DNA of 64,000 bases, taken from contig NC_135774.1 of the NCBI RefSeq assembly GCF_028453695.1, forward strand, positions 4,774,001 through 4,838,000, in the 5' to 3' direction. This DNA is from Augochlora pura. Lineage: Eukaryota > Arthropoda > Insecta > Hymenoptera > Halictidae. Below the pieces are notes generated by a model. The model made no database searches, had not been told where the DNA came from, and worked only from the letters and a program-made list of their open reading frames with translations. The position numbers and the translations under genes are program-made. Shown in pieces: positions 15,360 to 27,450 of this stretch. The stretch's first letter is position 1; the number at the start of each line of letters is the position of its first letter.

Positions 15360-16658
15360 CTAATAAGCATCTTCTGGCGAGACCTTTTTTATTAGGAGTA
15401 GAGGACATATTCTTAGTTTATTACGCGCATAAGTGACGAATACGTGCGTCGGTAAAACCCCGTAGCTTCCTTGAATTGATTCAGTTCTTCATCGCTTCGT
15501 TCTGTCGCTTGAATCGTCGAATTCCGAAGAAGAGCGACCGCTTTTATTAATGGCTTCGTTGCTGATAGATGCGAAGGGTACTCGAAAATCTATCAATTTG
15601 TTAAACCATGTTTCAAATTTTGAAAATAACCTTTGCTCCGTCCTATGTACTTTCCTCCATTTGGTCCTCAACGCAGAAAATAATTTCTTCAACGCCCGTG
15701 TCATGTCATCGTTGATGTCGATGACACATCCTTTTTGTTGAATTATTTCCCACTTCAAATGTTCCAGTACTGTAGCATTATCACTATTCAAATATTCCTT
15801 AACAATAAAAAACACTTCTTTCCTGCTTAAACAGTATTCACTGTCACGAGATCCTGAAAATAAAAAACACAAAATTGAAACATTTTTTTTCAATGTAACA
15901 AATTTCATTTTTTTTCAAAATAATTTTTAACATTCACTAATAAAGTAGTTTTTCTAATATCTCATAACAATTTAAGTAATTTGGCACGATGTTTAAAAAG
16001 TTATTCTGTTTTGAATACTCTCGTGAGAGAATATACGAATATACATTCGCTGCATCACAAAAAGGGCTATAAATAATAAATAGGCAAACTGATGCAGCCA
16101 ATTTTTTCAGTGCTGCTAGATGAAACTATAAACTATGGATCCTGTAAGTTTAATCGCAGGCCATCATAGGCCGCAAAAGTTTTGACTATAACAGTAAAGT
16201 AAATGAATTCCATTTGCTCTTATATTTAGATTCTACAATTTATAGATTTACTAATGTAATAGTTGACAATTCTTGATATGTTAGTACTAGAAAATGTTGT
16301 ACTTACCACCGGGAACAATATCCATTTTACACAATTCAAAAACAGAACTTCCAACAAAAGTTACAAGCTTCAGAATATGCACTTCGTACTGTCGCTCACG
16401 CTCAAGCGTAATGACTGTCCAAGAAACTCGAAGTTCGAGGTGAAATTGCCATTCAGGTATAAAAGTATGGGTCATTTGGTTTTTCCCATCATACGGAGGC
16501 ATTATTAAAGTAGCCAATCCGTAAGTCCAAAACTCCCCCCCGACAACTTCGATTTTTAGGGTTTTGACCATGATTTCGGGCTTTTCGATCACTGTGCGCC
16601 GCGCCGAAAAGTGTACACATTGCACGTTGGTAGTCTTCGGTGAATGCTCAAACGTCAT
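15360..16658 (-). pseudogene. two-exon minus-strand coding relic, family not recognised
   Basis: Two open segments on the minus strand are joined by a convincing intron. The first runs from ATG at 16658 to 16307, where the sequence reads ggtg followed by a consensus gtaagt donor. The second starts at 15853 after a ttttattttcag acceptor. The split codon (g plus ga, glycine) keeps the frame across the 453-bp intron. Exon two encodes a basic region rich in Lys, Arg, Trp and Phe (KKLFSALRTKWRKVHRTEQ), then a serine-rich stretch ending SSDRTKR. A TGA at 15489-15491 interrupts the frame; without it the frame stays open to a TAG at 15360-15362. One explanation is CpG decay of CGA. I do not recognise the family. 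A domesticated or dead transposon gene is the simplest guess. Confidence 0.45.
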
Positions 16659-16860
16659 TCAACACTACCTTGAAATTCCTTTATATGGACACTTTTTTAA
16701 GAGCTACTTAACAACTTTTTCGTCATATTATATGAGAAACTTGAAAATGAGTATATTTTAAAGCATATTTAGTTATTTACATATTTATAGATTTTGCTAT
16801 TATTATAAATAAAAATACAATTTATGGTAATTACAATACCGAGTTATAATTCTTAGTAAT

Positions 16861-17009
16861 TTAATTCGGTATGGCACGGTAGTTCGGTATGGCCGTACGG
16901 CACCGGTACGCCCAGGTCGTCGCGCGGATGCCGGATATATACGACACCCGTACACACAGGTCGTCATGTGGATGCCGGATATATACGGCACCCGTAGCGA
17001 AAGGATTAA
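16861..17009. mobile_element. piggyBac-like short element or end with internal tandem repeat
   Basis: The right end, read on the minus strand, is TTAATCCTTTCGCTACGGG, which has the TTAA target plus CCTTT look of piggyBac-type termini. A TTAA also begins the left side at 16861, but the left 20 bp match the right end only weakly, so the left boundary is uncertain. Inside are two copies of a GC-rich 44-bp unit. There is no coding sequence. Confidence 0.45.
16913..16996. repeat. 44-bp tandem repeat, two copies
   Basis: The motif caggtcgtc, then nnnggatgccggatatatac and g(a/g)cacccgta, occurs starting at 16913 and at 16957. The copies differ at only a few positions. The GC-rich composition stands out sharply from the flanking AT-rich DNA. 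Confidence 0.8.
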
Positions 17010-18809
17010 AAGCTACATTGTCCTTATATTTTAACGCTCGCCTTACATTACAACAGTATATATTTAAAACATTGTTAAGAGCTATTAACTGTTGCATAAG
17101 TCAGAAAATTCAATTCCGTAATGTATAAAATGTTCCAAGTTATATGAAATGGAAACACTATAAGTCTGAACAAAGATTTTGTTTTTCCAGTTAAAATAGC
17201 TTCGTCTGCAAAGCGTTAGCTATCAAATTGCTACTCCGTGATTACCTTGACATAATCCAACCGAAAAATCAAAGCGAGTAATTTGACAAGATAAAAAAAT
17301 TAAAAAATAAAATATAGCACATCGAGCACTTCTTCAAGCATATTACATCTTACAAATTCTAATAAAATTCTGTTTACATGAATGTTTTACGACAAAAGTT
17401 TACTTTTAAAATGAATTGAAAACTGTCACTTGGATATGATCGACATGGCAATTAATTCGTTAACAGATTGCCAAAGTGTATTAAAAAAGCTCGACTTATT
17501 TTTCATTTTGTAAACAAAAATAATTCTGCATAATATAATTGGTAGAAAATCGAAGACATGTTTTTTCTAAAAAATCTGAGTTTGTAATGTTTTAAGGGTG
17601 TTGGAAAATTTTCTTTTGTGGCTGTATCTATCAGAGATTTGAAAATCGAGACTTCCCCATCGCAATAGTTTACTTTAACCTATATTATATTTTAAGGAGG
17701 TTTGTATCTTTAGTTTCTCACTTTCTGTATCATGTAAAATCATATTAGAAAAAAGTGAACGGCAAATGATAAAAGTAGACGATTCATACTTCAGAATGAA
17801 TTCAGATTTACTGTTCTAAGGCTTTGTTTTAAGTTGCAATAGTTCAAACGTTAAAAATTGCTTGTAAATCGGACATTCAACGTGCATGCTCCCTAGAGCC
17901 ACAACATTTGTCTTCCCTGACAGTTGATCAAAACAAGCTCTGCAGCCAGAGCGCGGATAATTCGTATGCCCTCATATATTTCGCCCCGTTCAGAATTACC
18001 TCCCTTCGTTCACTACCACAGCTTACGCGACACCGTGCACGACGGTTCTCGAATAGATCGTGTCCAGGCAAAAATGGCTATAAATTTCGAGGGGATCTTC
18101 GATGGTCCTTTTATTTTTAGCACGCGCTATCGCTTCTTCTCCGAGATGGTTTTAAACGTATCGGCCTGGCGCCCGATTCAAATTGCCGATATGTGTCGGC
18201 CAGCGGAGCCAAGGATCCTCTCGAAGGGCCGGGACGAAGGATTTACTGGGCTCCGTGTAGCGGTGGGGTTTTAACATTTAAAATTTAGATAGCGCTCGGA
18301 CATTACGCTGGTCGACGGGATACTCTACATCCGGCGGATAAACAGTGTACCATGACTTCTTAGACTAACGGCCCCTCATTAGATATTCTCCGGAGCATCG
18401 TAGGATTTCCAGACCGTGTTCTCTCCCGACGACCGAACGTATACATAAAAATCACAATATACGTGACGGTGAAACACGACGCGAGCTCACGGTATCGTCG
18501 TTTTTAACGGTGTCGCGCACTTACGTACTTATGTTCAAATAAACAATTCAATTGATAGCAACACCGTAATTCGATATAGTTCAAGGACACCACATCCACT
18601 GTTGTCGGTAAAATAAGCAATCGATGAGAACGAAGGGATAAGAACGTCAGGATCCATGACCAGTCGGATATCTTGTATAGAATATGCAATGAATCATGAA
18701 AGTATTTCAACCCATTTCAATATGAAATAACAGCTGTAAAATTTTATTCTACAATTTACATTTGTTTTGAAATATTAACACATTGCTGATCGGCAATTTT
18801 ACGCTGAAT

Positions 18810-19043
18810 CTATCTCATGTCACCGGCCATTATTAGTTTGGGAACCATAACCGATATAATCATTTTCAGAGTCACTCTCAATAAGGTTTTTCGGCGTCTT
18901 GTTGGTCTGATATTTGTATCGTCTGAATCAGAACTATGTTCCGAAAAACTATCATTTTCTGAGTCACTAACACAGATGTCGCTTGGACAGTTAGACAAAT
19001 TATCATCACAAAATTCTTCTTCAAAAAGTTCGCAATGGGCCAT
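18810..19043 (-). pseudogene. piggyBac-like transposase N-terminal fragment
   Basis: From ATG at 19043 the minus strand encodes MAHCELFEEEFCDDNLS and then an acidic serine-rich run, SDSENDSFSEHSSDSDD, followed by a basic RPTRRRK patch. This matches the low-complexity acidic leader of piggyBac transposases rather than their DDD catalytic core. After the basic patch another frame gives a second acidic run (SDSENDYIGYGS), so a frameshift near 18895 is likely. The reading then ends against the terminal repeat. It cannot encode an active enzyme. Confidence 0.6.
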
Positions 19044-19214
19044 TTCTAAAAATTTAAGAATAACGATTTATACGTCGCGTCCTAACTGAAAAAATGTAAA
19101 ACAACTTAATCTTACCACGTTTGCTTATAATCTGAGAGTTTCTCAATCATATATTTACAATTTGAATTGCAAATGTAACGAAGACAAATGATAAACAGTA
19201 ATCACAATTTGAAT

Positions 19215-19394
19215 GTATGTAGGATGTCGCGAGCGCGGTGACTTGGTGGATGGCCGGGTGTTGCGCTCGGCGGAAAAAACAAAGGAAAGCGATCAGCGGT
19301 AACGCGGAGAGGATCGCCGAAGCGATCCTCAGTTGTGATCGGTCGTAGCTGCGGTGAATAGCTAATAATTGTATTTCGTTTTTGTACCTATATC
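19215..19394 (+). repeat. direct repeat flanking assembly gap, copy 1
   Basis: These 180 bases recur at 19495-19675 with one difference, a run of six versus seven A residues. The copies abut the two sides of a run of exactly 100 N. Confidence 0.95.
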
Positions 19395-19494
19395 NNNNNN
19401 NNNNNNNNNNNNNNNNNNNNNNNNNNNNNNNNNNNNNNNNNNNNNNNNNNNNNNNNNNNNNNNNNNNNNNNNNNNNNNNNNNNNNNNNNNNNNN
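19395..19494. other. assembly gap (100 N)
   Basis: Exactly 100 ambiguous bases, the conventional size for a gap of unknown length. The near-identical flanks suggest unmerged contig ends. Confidence 0.98.
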
Positions 19495-19675
19495 GTATGT
19501 AGGATGTCGCGAGCGCGGTGACTTGGTGGATGGCCGGGTGTTGCGCTCGGCGGAAAAAAACAAAGGAAAGCGATCAGCGGTAACGCGGAGAGGATCGCCG
19601 AAGCGATCCTCAGTTGTGATCGGTCGTAGCTGCGGTGAATAGCTAATAATTGTATTTCGTTTTTGTACCTATATC
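19495..19675 (+). repeat. direct repeat flanking assembly gap, copy 2
   Basis: This is the second copy of the 180-bp sequence at 19215-19394. It begins with the same gta that precedes the LTR start in copy 1. It includes a short hairpin (aggatcgc, cgaa, gcgatcct). Confidence 0.95.
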
Positions 19676-20939
19676 TTTCACATTTTATTCTATTAATAAA
19701 GTTGCTTTTTTCGTTATTAAGACATTGCGATATTGCGGGAGTCAATCACCTAAAACCCGATCCTACATGTATAATACTTCGTCAATTACATTAGGTTATC
19801 GAAAGACGTCATATAACGTTCCTAGTCAACAATGTGTTAAGAAGACTAGTTTCCTAGACAACGACTGAAAAAGTGTTTGCAAGACAAATTGAGAACTATA
19901 ATTATATTTTCTTTTGTTTCTCGAACTAATTGCAATGATTGAAACAATTTGATTAGGAATTGTCTAGTAAAATAGTCCCTCTAATGTATAAAAGAATGTA
20001 GATCATATGGCCCAGTGTTTTGCCAAGTCATTTGAATAAATTTTGAGGAATTCGACGCAAAATTTTATTTTGAAATCAATACAAACTTCAGATTTATTCC
20101 TGGATAAGAAATTGTGATTTTATTTGTCGAGAAATTATCTGTTGCCCAAGAATAAGTAACAATCGTTATACGAATACAATGTTATTCGTCGTTACATATG
20201 AACGAACAATGGATAAATGTAACAATACAAAAAACATATTTTATCAAAATGGAACTATTTTTTTTTAACTGAAACTGAATTTCTATTCCATCAAGAATTC
20301 ATTCGTTTTGATCAAAAATTGATTCGTTATTGTAGGAAAATTCAATGTTACAACAACCCTTTATTTAAATATTATCCAAGTTGATATTCAAATTTATCCA
20401 TATAAAATGCCTCATCTTGCCAATGTAAAAATACTGTTAAGATTTCTAAAATACCTGTAACACAGTCTACGACAAACAGATTGACTTCTAATATTCTAAT
20501 ATTCGGTCTTTCAAGATTGAATACTGTCACTTACAAACATTATCTTGCTATCAGCACAGTAACCTAAAATAATCTATAATCAGGCAAATAAAACAGGAAC
20601 AACTTACTATTAAAATCTATGGTCGCACAAAAGAAGAATTTACGACATTGTTTATCTGCCAAGCTTACAGAAAAGACTCTGTATGGGAATTGCATTGTAT
20701 AATACATATGAATTTCTAAAAAAGTAGAAATATAAATTTGAGAACACAAGATTAATACTGCATGTATATTAATAAAAATTAAACTGGTAAAACTGCAAGG
20801 ATATTAATCGGTATACGTTTGAAAGCTGTTTAAATAAATGCCAGTAGATTGAAGTGAACGAAAGACATAAAATGGTACACGTAAGTTTTGTTAGTTATCC
20901 GTTATAAAACGAGAAAACGTTCTAATAGATTTAGCTGAC

Positions 20940-21211
20940 TTAACACTGTATCGACCGGTAGCCTATAAATCGGTTTTTTACTCCGATCAGTAGCCTGTGA
21001 ATCGAAAGTCATTGCAACTAATAATTTGTTATCTATTATTCAAGTAAAAGTGTTAGATTTTACTACTGTGGGCTTCCATATTATTATGTAACTTTTCAAA
21101 TATTAGATACAATATTAGATATAAATATTAGATAAAATAAATATCGTTCAATGCTAATGTTATAAATGACATAAATATTCACGGCCGAATTACCGGTCGG
21201 CAAAACGTTAA
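20940..21211. mobile_element. piggyBac-like MITE (272 bp)
   Basis: TTAA occurs at both ends (20940-20943 and 21208-21211). Read inward, the ends are TTAACACTGTATCGACCGGT and TTAACGTTTTGCCGACCGGT, sharing TTAAC and then GACCGGTA at identical spacing. The interior is AT-rich and non-coding. The TTAA boundary and symmetrical ends fit a non-autonomous piggyBac-type element. Confidence 0.65.
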
Positions 21212-22611
21212 GACCAAAGCAGTAAAATAAGAGCGATCTGTGGTTAGGGAAACAGAGGTTCTTCATGCTGAGATAATTAAAGGAGGGAAGATCTATGGTC
21301 AAATACGTAAGGCAGATCTTCCCCATAGTCAAGCAAGTAGTATAGCCAGATCAATGACCAGGCATGTGGAATAGGAACAGTTTGTAGTTAGACAAAAGAC
21401 ACCGGAACGACCCACGTTTATTAAAGCTTTAAATTTAAATGGTTAATATTCTCTACATAATATTCCTGTTAATACTTGCGACAAGCAATAAATAATAATT
21501 TTGTCAAAATTGATTCTCCAAAAGAAATTACGATAGTTTATTTACGATAGTTTATTTCTTTGTATAAAATCATCTACATTCTGATTGTGCAACGAGTATC
21601 GATCGTCCTGTATACATATAAATAACGTAAAATGCAGCTTTAGATAATTTGAGTTGCAGGATACTCTTACATCCTACAGTAAATATTATAATCATGATAT
21701 TAAATATATTTATTTAATAATAACGAATCCGTAGTGCACATATATATACATAATTATTGACAATAACTGATTTCATACGTTGTCAACAGTTATGTATATT
21801 ATACAATTTTGTTTCTCTATGATGACAGTTTATTAAATAACCATCTGATTCGCCAAAAAAATGATTACATCACTATAACATTCATATTCCATTTATTAAA
21901 GTTGATTAAACGGCCGAATACTACGACGCCGTATATGAATCCACGTGGGATAAAAACAACCGAACAAAACTCGTTAACATATTGTCACGTGTCGCAACAT
22001 GCCTCACCTCAATTCATTGGTGCAGCCGAAAGTTGTAGAAACATCGACTTTAAAAATTACGGTCTCGGCGAACCGATGCAATTCCGATGAATTTTTTCGT
22101 CCGGCTCGTTTCGAGCAACGTGCGCCATTCGGTTGTTTTTTTTTTGTTCGAGGCATTTTCTCACGGGCGATTGGCTGGCGGAGGCAAGTCATACCAACGC
22201 ATTTCAATTAACTCGATACCACGTCCGTTCGTTGCGTTTTGCAACGTGTACGCGGGGCCGTCATTGTGAAATATGTGTCCCATATGGGACGTTCGCCGGC
22301 TATAGGGTTTTAAAAACATCCCAGAAATGGAAATGAAGATATATCGGCGTTGTGGCGCGCGATGCCCCTGGCAGCGACGTTGTTTACGAGTCAACTTTAT
22401 CGCGAGAACGCCCGCCCGCGTCCTTTCTTCTTCTTTTCTCTCGGCCAGAATCACTCGGCCTTATTTCTCATTTCGTTCCCGAACTCTTTTGGGCGTCAAA
22501 CATTTCTTCTCCACCTGACAAACTTCTGGCCATGCCTACCGCGACCCCAATCACCACACCGAAACATCGACAGTTGCACAGGATGGGAATCACGAGTGCA
22601 TGAAGACCCTG

Positions 22612-22850
22612 TTAACCACTTAGCTGCGTCGATCTATTTTTGAGATCAATTTGTATGTGTTTCATCAATCACATTGGGTGCGGCTTCTCTCGACAAGTTG
22701 TTCTAGAATTATTCTAAGATGTGCGTCATTTATGAATATTTAACCACAAGCATATCAACCTAAAACGTAGGAGAAGTATTTTTGTTATAAAATTTAAAAT
22801 TACCATTTCCTTTTGACGTGTATACACGTCGTCCAAAGCTGAAAGGTTAA
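22612..22850. mobile_element. piggyBac-like MITE (239 bp)
   Basis: The ends read TTAACCACTTAGCTGCGTCG and, from the other side, TTAACCTTTCAGCTTTGGAC, matching at most of the first 14 positions. Both carry TTAA. A perfect 16-bp palindrome (gacgtgtatacacgtc) sits 17 bp inside the right end at 22815-22830. The interior does not encode protein. Confidence 0.65.
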
Positions 22851-23354
22851 CATGTGATTAAATGTTATTTGTTCCTTGTGTTAATTTGGCATTATTTTCA
22901 AGCTTTAGAGTGTATTATTCTGCTATTTTTAGGAGAAACCTAATTGTTTAAAAACTGGAGCAACACGCTTGAATTTTTTAGAAATGCTAGAGGAACTAGT
23001 TTATTGCACGATGATTAAAATATGTTTCTTTAATTTTGTTATTATTTAATGACAACTTTCATATCTGAGCTATGACGAAAATTTAAACAATACATTTTGT
23101 AAGACTGTGTACTTATATGCGTGCTGAAAATTTCATTGATACCGTGCTCGCTTTGATAAGGGTAAAAAGCAATTTATCATCATTTTTTATTTTTAATAAA
23201 ATATTTATTAAAATAAATTGTTTGACCCTCATCATATTGACTCTTTACGACAGTGTCAATTTGACACACGAGGGACTGTTACACTGTTACACTAACGTCC
23301 ATATAAGACAGGTGAAATCAGAGCAACTTGTTTAACCCTACACGTTCAGACTGC

Positions 23355-23500
23355 TGTACAGTAGAACTACATTTATATGAACCTGTTGACAAATAAATGG
23401 GTTCACATAATAAGAATCCATTCGTTTCCCATCACTGACTAAAATTATCCGTTCATATAATAGGATGCCACATTCATATAAAAGGATTTAGTTTAGGATG
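23355..23500. mobile_element. possible pogo/Tigger-like relic with repeated motif
   Basis: Starting at ta-cagtagaactacatttat, the segment resembles termini of pogo/Tigger-type elements (cagtagaac). It holds three versions of ttca(c/t)ataa(t/a)a(a/g)gat within 100 bp. The far end is not convincingly defined and there is no coding sequence. This is a low-confidence assignment from the terminal motif alone. Confidence 0.3.
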
Positions 23501-25128
23501 GAACTAAGTTAACCCGGTGCTACTAAAATTTAATTCATACAAGCAGAGCTGATGTAAATACAGTTTTACTGCAATTGTGGTACTTTCAAGATTGCAAATT
23601 TTTGTTTCATGTAATGAGTACCAATAGAATGTTATACCATATCCTGCCTAGAAGTAGAATAAAATAGATCTCTATAAATGAATCTCTAATTGAAACTAAA
23701 ATGATACGAATATTTTGAAAAGTACATTCGGTAAAAATAAATACTTTGAAGAGGTCATATATATTTTAAATCGTCGAATGTGCATATAACTGTCGTGTTC
23801 AAATATTTTATTAAATTAAATTGTATCAATGTTGATATTGAAAAAGGGAAAAGTTTACTTTGAATTCGGTGGCGTATGATTGAAAAAGTATTTAATTAAA
23901 AACATGGGCCTCCTTTCAAATGAAATCGAGCCGAATGTGCCGGGAGCATAAACTATTAATCAATTTATGTGGAAACCCATACATATTGGAGATATTTTAA
24001 TTTTAATACTGCAATCTAAAAGAGTCCTTTGACCTCGGGCAGGAAGCTCCATTTTCGAGAAAATTGAATTTAAATATTCGTCGAGCGTTGAGTACATATT
24101 TGAGTGAGGTATTCGATCGGAATATATTGTTTTTGAGGAATTGTATATACAAAAAATTGAATAAATTTTAAATGTTACTTTTTTTTAATAAACATTTATT
24201 TTACGTGCTAAATTAATATTTGCACGAGAATATTCTTCTATCATTTTTACTATCAACCGCATTGTAACCGCACTCTGTGTGAAGTTTTTGTCATAGAGAG
24301 TAATACAATAAAAAATCATACAGTACTGACAATATGCGATTATCATTAAGAAAGTAAATACAACAATAAACAAACAAAATATTTGTACTATTATTCTTAT
24401 TAAATATACATACGTGATATAAACTACATTGTTACAATTTTGTTATTTATTTATTGTTCGATACTTCAAGGTTCGTTAAGTGTTTACACGGCTTGATTTG
24501 GAGTACATTAAGAGATCACTCACTTTGTTACTACAAAATTTTCAGGATCGCTAACACGGGACCACTAAAGATTTCATTATAACTAATTTAAGATTATTTC
24601 AACTTTCATAAATACCCATACGCAGCTGACCCTATAAATGATCTCGCACTTTCAAAAGGACTTTGTACTGTTTTGGGTACAATTTCTCAGGAAGCGACAA
24701 GCGATTACTACTATCATAATCGAGCAACTTTAACCGAGATTCACGCGACGATCAACGTTACAGCACTGGATCCAAATAATAAATAAGAGCCTGGTAACTG
24801 TACCATCGTCGAACCACACGTTCCGAAAGAACGAGAAAAAAAAAAGACGACAATTTGTAGTCCTCTAATCGAGACTAATTACCACTTTCAGCGATCCATC
24901 CGACGTAGCGATACCACTTAAAAAAATATACCATGACATTCCACTCACAGTAAATTCATGAAAAAAAGAACAATAAACCAGAATAAAAGTAAACAAGCTA
25001 TGTATTTAGAAAGTAATGAGAATGAGAGTAATTTAACGATCAGTGAAAAAAAAGCCATAGTCACCCCATCGTGTAACTTGTCCGCGGCCGGAAACGGCCG
25101 ACTCAGTCTTACTAACCTTCGATTTCAG

Positions 25129-25196
25129 GTCCTCCTGTCGAGGTCGGCGTCACCATGTACGTCTTGAGTATCAGCTCGCTATCCGAAGTGAAAATG
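25129..25196 (+). CDS. Rdl: Rdl exon 3a: mutually exclusive alternative exon
   Basis: This 68-bp exon encodes [16 protein letters not shown], then LSEVKM, part of the first beta-strands of the extracellular domain that lead into binding loop D in exon 4. It completes the glycine split after exon 2 (g plus gt) and ends on a codon boundary. The second copy 6.2 kb downstream differs at two residues (Leu to Val, Lys to Leu), which matches the known insect Rdl exon 3 alternatives. An actaac branch-type motif and gatttcag acceptor precede it. The donor is gtacta, weak because it lacks the usual aagt/gagt extension. The nucleotide sequence matches 3b at 55 of 68 positions, most changes being synonymous. 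Confidence 0.95.
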
Positions 25197-27337
25197 GTAC
25201 TACCTCTAGGTCTTACTCAGTCATTAAACGCTGAAAATCGATTTTATTAATCATTCCGATCGTTCGACTTAAAACATCCCCCACCCCTTTGCCCGAGCAA
25301 CCAATTCTTAGTGCCCGTGTATTTTGACAGAACGATTGCCGTCAATCGTTATATCCATGATCTCATGTACATACCGACACTCTGCAAACACATACACGCA
25401 CAAACACACACACATACCATACCATACCATACATATAACGTACAGAAACGCGCGCGTGCCGCCACACAGTTAAACAAACAAAAGAACACCCATTTCAATA
25501 TGTAACAGAGAATATACAACAGCACACGACGTACACGCGGCCGCGCACACACCAACACAGGATGATGCATGCACGCGCACAGAAACGCGATATAGTTTCC
25601 CCAGCTCTCTTTGATATTCCGTTCCGGTGGCATAATATTCGCGAAAGATTGAAGATCGCTACTTTCCCGATATTTTTCAAGCAACCCCGGAAACGAGCCG
25701 TTCTTGGGAACGTCGCTCGGAGCTTTGAAGAGATCGCTAAACACGCGCTCTCGGTTCATTTAATTCAGTCTGCGCCCGCACACGTGCACCGACTTCCATT
25801 TTCTATTGATAGAATGCAAGGGCGGCTCGCACGGTATATACGCATTCTACCAATGGAATATTGGAGTGTAAGCAACGAGGGCTGTTACTCGAGTAACCTC
25901 TTCCGATTTTTCCCAAGCTTACGTGTAACAGAATGCTTCGATAAATAACCGACGAGTATGCATTTTTAACGACCATCATTCGTATGCAGGCAACGGTAAT
26001 GAAAGACGGATTCGCAAGGTATGCTCGATCGTTTACTTCCGGTACTTTTAATCGTACAAGACAGAAGTGTGCGCGGGCTCCATGTATTCTTGATTGCAAC
26101 CGCGTAAATGGATTCTCAAGAGACTCGTAACTTGAAAAATAGTTATGGCAAATAACATTTTTAGATATTTTTGTATAAAGTATATACGAAGTTTTTGGAA
26201 GCATTGATGATCAAGCGACGTTGAATGAACTTTGCAAGAAGTGTTATTTTCAAAACATTTTTCGAATTAATGAATTTCAAACAATTCTGTTTACACGACG
26301 ACTTGAATGTTGAGAAAACTTTCTGTCGAACGTTTCCGTGAAGATAAACGACCAAGCGTGATTTGCTAATTTGAAATCTATTTTTTACTTGCATATTGGA
26401 GCGATCGCCGATAAAAGAAGACGAGTCGGATATTATCTCGAACTTCGTACTATTCATAAGTTTGATTAAAATCAGTTGGTTAGTATATATTCGTGAGTTT
26501 CGAAGACGAACGGAATGAACTGTGAGCCAATGTTCTCGGTGAGCCTTATGCCGATTGGGACTAGACGCGCCAAGACTAGTCTTTGTCAGAATCGCGCATA
26601 TTGCACCGTAACTTTCACAGAATCCCTCGGATTACTTTTCGGATAGGAGTCGGCTGATTGCGCAACAATGCTCGACAGGATCGATCGGTTCGAGGCGTGC
26701 GGAAGATAATCGATTAATTGCAGCCCGACCACAGGAAATTCACAGGTTTAATCTGGCTCGATCGAGGAGGGAAAAGGAGGACTTGTCCCGGGGCTGTTCG
26801 TCGCTCGATCGTACGTGTCGAGGGCCGATTGCCGCTTCCTCGATGAAATTAGTTCGGTTGCCGTGCACAGAACCGCATCGCCCCGAGCTGTGTGCTCCTT
26901 TGATCTGCTCTTCGTTTCGCGAGAACGCCTGGAACCGCGACAATCGCGTAACACGATTACGATCGGACCGTCGCTCTTCGAGCAGCCCTTCCACCCCGGC
27001 TCGGTGTCCAATTTCTTGGCAAGGTCTGCGACGGGACGCGAATCGATGCTCTTAAATCGACGAAATTTTCATTGGCCGCTATACGTTTCAATTCGAGTAA
27101 ACTAATCGACGTCGAGCACGTCGCCTATTTTGGTCCGCGGGTCAACGAGTTAAACGTTCTTTGGTGACAAGACGAACCATAATGCTAGCGTCTAAATAAC
27201 GTGGCAGATAGCTAATAGATTTATAATAAATATGTATCACACCGAACCGAATAGAAACGACCAAACTGATTTATTTGGATTTCTCGTTAGTCATCTTATG
27301 ATTTATAAACTTTTGTACCCTTGATTTTTTTCCGAGC

Positions 27338-27450
27338 ATAATTAACTTCATATTTATCCAACGGAACATATTACAATTTTTTTTTATTAAAAATTAAACG
27401 ATTAAAAAAGTAACCAGTTCTACTAATCTATGCTTAAATCAAGAAAGTTA
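27338..27450 (+). repeat. dispersed AT-rich repeat, copy 1
   Basis: This shares taattaactt(c/t)atatttat, acatattaca and then a T-run, aaaaaagt and agttag-type motifs in the same order with 39904-40012. The similarity is imperfect but collinear, so it is probably an old interspersed repeat. Confidence 0.45.

Larger units (their letters stand above)
19218..19767 (+). mobile_element. LTR retrotransposon remnant (probable solo LTR) with 4-bp target duplication
   Basis: A complete LTR-like unit of 270 bp spans 19498-19767, starting TGTAGGAT and ending with its inverse ATCCTACA. It contains an aataaag polyadenylation-type signal at about 19695. A first partial copy (19218-19394) lies before the gap. 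The outer flanks are tgta at 19214-19217 and tgta at 19768-19771, a 4-bp target duplication as in many Ty3/gypsy-type insertions. No gag or pol sequence is visible, so it is a solo LTR or an element collapsed into the gap. It interrupts the piggyBac-type element. Confidence 0.7.
18775..19840 (-). mobile_element. piggyBac-type element, internally deleted, with an LTR inserted in it
   Basis: The element is bounded by TTAA at 18775-18778 and 19837-19840. Read inward, the ends are TTAACACATTGCTGA and TTAACACATTGTTGA, an inverted pair differing at one position. Inside, on the minus strand, is an acidic serine-rich N-terminus typical of piggyBac transposases (18810-19043). It runs almost straight into the left terminal repeat, so the catalytic domain and C-terminus are missing. 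A solo LTR-like insertion and an assembly gap sit between the transposase start and the right end. This is best read as a non-autonomous deletion derivative. Confidence 0.72.

Noticed and set aside
19215..19675. True tandem duplication or complete LTR element with two LTRs
   Set aside because: The same gta flank on both copies and the 100-N gap favour an unmerged contig overlap; kept as a finding rather than a feature call.
23333..23530. TTAACCC at 23333 and TTAACCCGG at 23511 as piggyBac ends
   Set aside because: Both face the same way and no matching inverted partner was found.
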